Positions 11,409 through 12,768 of a stretch of 12,768 nucleotides of DNA are shown piece after piece. Below the pieces are notes generated by a model. That model was given only the letters and a program-made list of their open reading frames with translations. It did no database searches and was not told the DNA's origin. Numbering within the stretch: the stretch's first letter is position 1; each line of letters opens with the position of its first letter. Source of the DNA: CAKZQX01 sp034437035 (GTDB taxonomy: Bacteria > Chloroflexota > Chloroflexia > Chloroflexales > Chloroflexaceae); assembly GCA_034437035.1 (NCBI GenBank), contig DAOTUI010000126.1, forward strand, positions 1-12,768, read 5' to 3'. A program made the translations under genes and the position numbers.

Positions 11409-12768
11409 ATGCCCGCGAAGCATCCCGCCGCACTGCGGCGCTACCGGATTTTGTTTATGACTATCGGCGCGCTCTGTATGTTTATGCCCGGCCTACCCCT
11501 CGGCCCAATGCATGCACAACCGCAGCGCCAGGTACGCCAACCGCCTGCGACCCTCTGCGCCGGGGTGACGACCATCCCCACCGAGGAGTGTTCCGCACTG
11601 CCGGCGCTGTACGCGGCCACCGCCGGCGACACCTGGCGCACCAGTACGAACTGGCTGACCGTGACGGAGACCATCTCGCCCTGCGACTGGTACGGCGTCG
11701 TCTGTGCAGATGGGCATATTGTTCAGTTGAACCTGGCAGACAACCAGTTGACCGGCACGCTGCCCCGCGCCATCGGTAACTTCGCCGCGCTGACCGATCT
11801 GCGCCTGGAGCAGAACCAGTTGCGCGGGAATGTGCCCGCGACCGTCTGTGCCCTGACCGACACCGTGACAACCGCCAGTTTTGCCTACAACGGCCTGACA
11901 ACCGGTAAAACGAGTACCCGGGCCTGTCTTGACACACTCGATCCGGACTGGCAACAGACGCAGACCGTCCCACCGACCGATGTACAGGTCAGCGCAATCC
12001 AGAGCGACGCCATCCGGCTTACCTGGACGCCGATTAGCTACAGCGACGACGGCGGCTACTACGAGGTGCGCTATGCCACTGCCATTGACGGCCCCTACAC
12101 TATTCATGGGCGGACTTCCGACAAAGCGGCAACCGGCTACCTGGTTGACGGGCTCACGCCTGGTATTACCTACTATATGCGCATTCGCAGCTTCACGCCA
12201 GCCCATGCCGATCAGTCGGCGGACTTCTGGAGCCGAGACGCGCAGAGCATCGCCGTGACCCGCGCCGGCGAGCGTGTACTGGTGCTGGTCTACTTCCCCG
12301 CCGATAATGACCTGTCGCACTACATTCCCGGCGTGACCGAGCGCCTGCGCCGGGGCACCATCCTCAACCCGAATGCTCAGGTTGTCCTGCTCACCGACGG
12401 CATCACCGACGGTGATACCACGCTGGTGACCATCGCCGAAGGCACGGTCAATCAGACGGGCACGATTGCGGAGCGTTGGGGCACGGATGAACTGGACACC
12501 GCCGACCCAACGATTCTAGCCTGGTTCCTGGAGTATGCCCGCACCACCTACCCCGCCGACCGGGAGATCGTTGTCATGGGAGGGCATGGCATTGCGCTGG
12601 TGCCGGAACTGGCCTGGCCCGCAGCCGGGGCGGCCGTCACTGCTGCCACACCCCAGGGCAACCTGCCGCCGCTCCCACGGGGCATGGCGGCGACACCGGG
12701 CGATGTCACCAACAATGGCTACATGAGCACGATTGATCTGGGGCAGGCGCTGAACAGTGCTACCGCCG
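11409..12768 (+). CDS. secreted LRR - fibronectin III - clostripain (C11) protease, 3' end outside window
   Basis: The frame is open from ATG 11409, after AGGAGGAG, to the last base (453 codons). A signal peptide covers about 1-36 (RRYR, then a hydrophobic core, APA-like cut after MHA). Residues 62-148 match a plant-type leucine-rich cap and repeats: LYAATAGDTWRTSTNWL, CDWYGVVC, then LNLADNQLTGTLPRAIGNF and LRLEQNQLRGNVP. Residues 187-285 form a fibronectin III domain (VSAIQSDAIRLTW, YYEVRYAT, LTPGITYYMRIRSFTP). From 288 it follows peptidase family C11: VLVLVYFPADNDLSHYI, VVLLTDGITDGDT, VVMGGHG with probable catalytic His393, and GYMSTIDLGQALNSA. The catalytic Cys should follow beyond the window. 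C11 enzymes cleave after Arg or Lys. It likely acts at the cell surface or outside. Confidence 0.85.
   Translation, partial: MPAKHPAALRRYRILFMTIGALCMFMPGLPLGPMHAQPQRQVRQPPATLCAGVTTIPTEECSALPALYAATAGDTWRTSTNWLTVTETISPCDWYGVVCADGHIVQLNLADNQLTGTLPRAIGNFAALTDLRLEQNQLRGNVPATVCALTDTVTTASFAYNGLTTGKTSTRACLDTLDPDWQQTQTVPPTDVQVSAIQSDAIRLTWTPISYSDDGGYYEVRYATAIDGPYTIHGRTSDKAATGYLVDGLTPGITYYMRIRSFTPAHADQSADFWSRDAQSIAVTRAGERVLVLVYFPADNDLSHYIPGVTERLRRGTILNPNAQVVLLTDGITDGDTTLVTIAEGTVNQTGTIAERWGTDELDTADPTILAWFLEYARTTYPADREIVVMGGHGIALVPELAWPAAGAAVTAATPQGNLPPLPRGMAATPGDVTNNGYMSTIDLGQALNSATA

Noticed and set aside
11493..12320. A 275-codon open frame on the minus strand near the right end
   Set aside because: The plus strand here encodes recognisable LRR, FN3 and C11 sequence with a signal peptide and ribosome-binding site; the minus product has no recognisable motif.

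Overview
The window looks like a piece of a moderately GC-rich chromosome from a Chloroflexota bacterium, most likely a filamentous relative of Roseiflexus or Chloroflexus. This placement is inference. It rests on the protein mix (single-chain glycyl-tRNA synthetase, TlyA, secreted GH-A glycosidase, TPR regulator, LRR/FN3/clostripain exoprotein) and on intergenic gaps full of heptanucleotide repeats and palindromes. No rRNA, tRNA or CRISPR array was recognised.

Positions 1-1740 differ from the rest. They hold the 3' end of an unidentified gene, an intact epoxide-hydrolase-like alpha/beta hydrolase, and on the minus strand a scrambled remnant: the first 90 residues of an MFS transporter joined to the tail of a phage-like gene that is itself broken by a 61-nt duplication. 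This looks like acquired or decaying DNA, or possibly an assembly join. A perfect 22-bp inverted repeat at 1763-1809 lies just beyond it.

Positions 2144-6620 are translation-related housekeeping. A strong promoter leads into a glycine T-box riboswitch (specifier GGC, TGGA bulge, mutually exclusive antiterminator and terminator). About 360 nt later, beyond a heptad array and a 101-bp MITE-like element, comes glyQS. A repeat-rich gap then carries a promoter, an operator-like dyad and a hairpin leader ahead of a tight cluster: a small coiled-coil protein, tlyA (4-nt overlap) and inorganic pyrophosphatase. Two related palindromes containing GTAGGGG act as likely terminators after glyQS and ppa.

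Positions 6657-12768 are envelope, secreted and regulatory genes. On the minus strand are a Pmp3/YqaE-like membrane protein, a secreted GH-A glycosidase with its own terminator, and a TPR regulator of about 812 residues. The regulator resembles a STAND-type protein without a visible NTPase; it ends in a winged helix and a degenerate nucleotidyltransferase-like domain. Divergent from it, and running off the window, is a secreted LRR - fibronectin III - clostripain (C11) protease. Its frame is open from 11409 to the last base and has no stop inside the window.

The best candidates for something new are the NTPase-less TPR/winged-helix/MNT-like regulator and its divergent protease neighbour, the heptad repeat family (including a heptad-like insert inside tlyA), and the T-box separated from its gene by a small mobile-element-like insertion.
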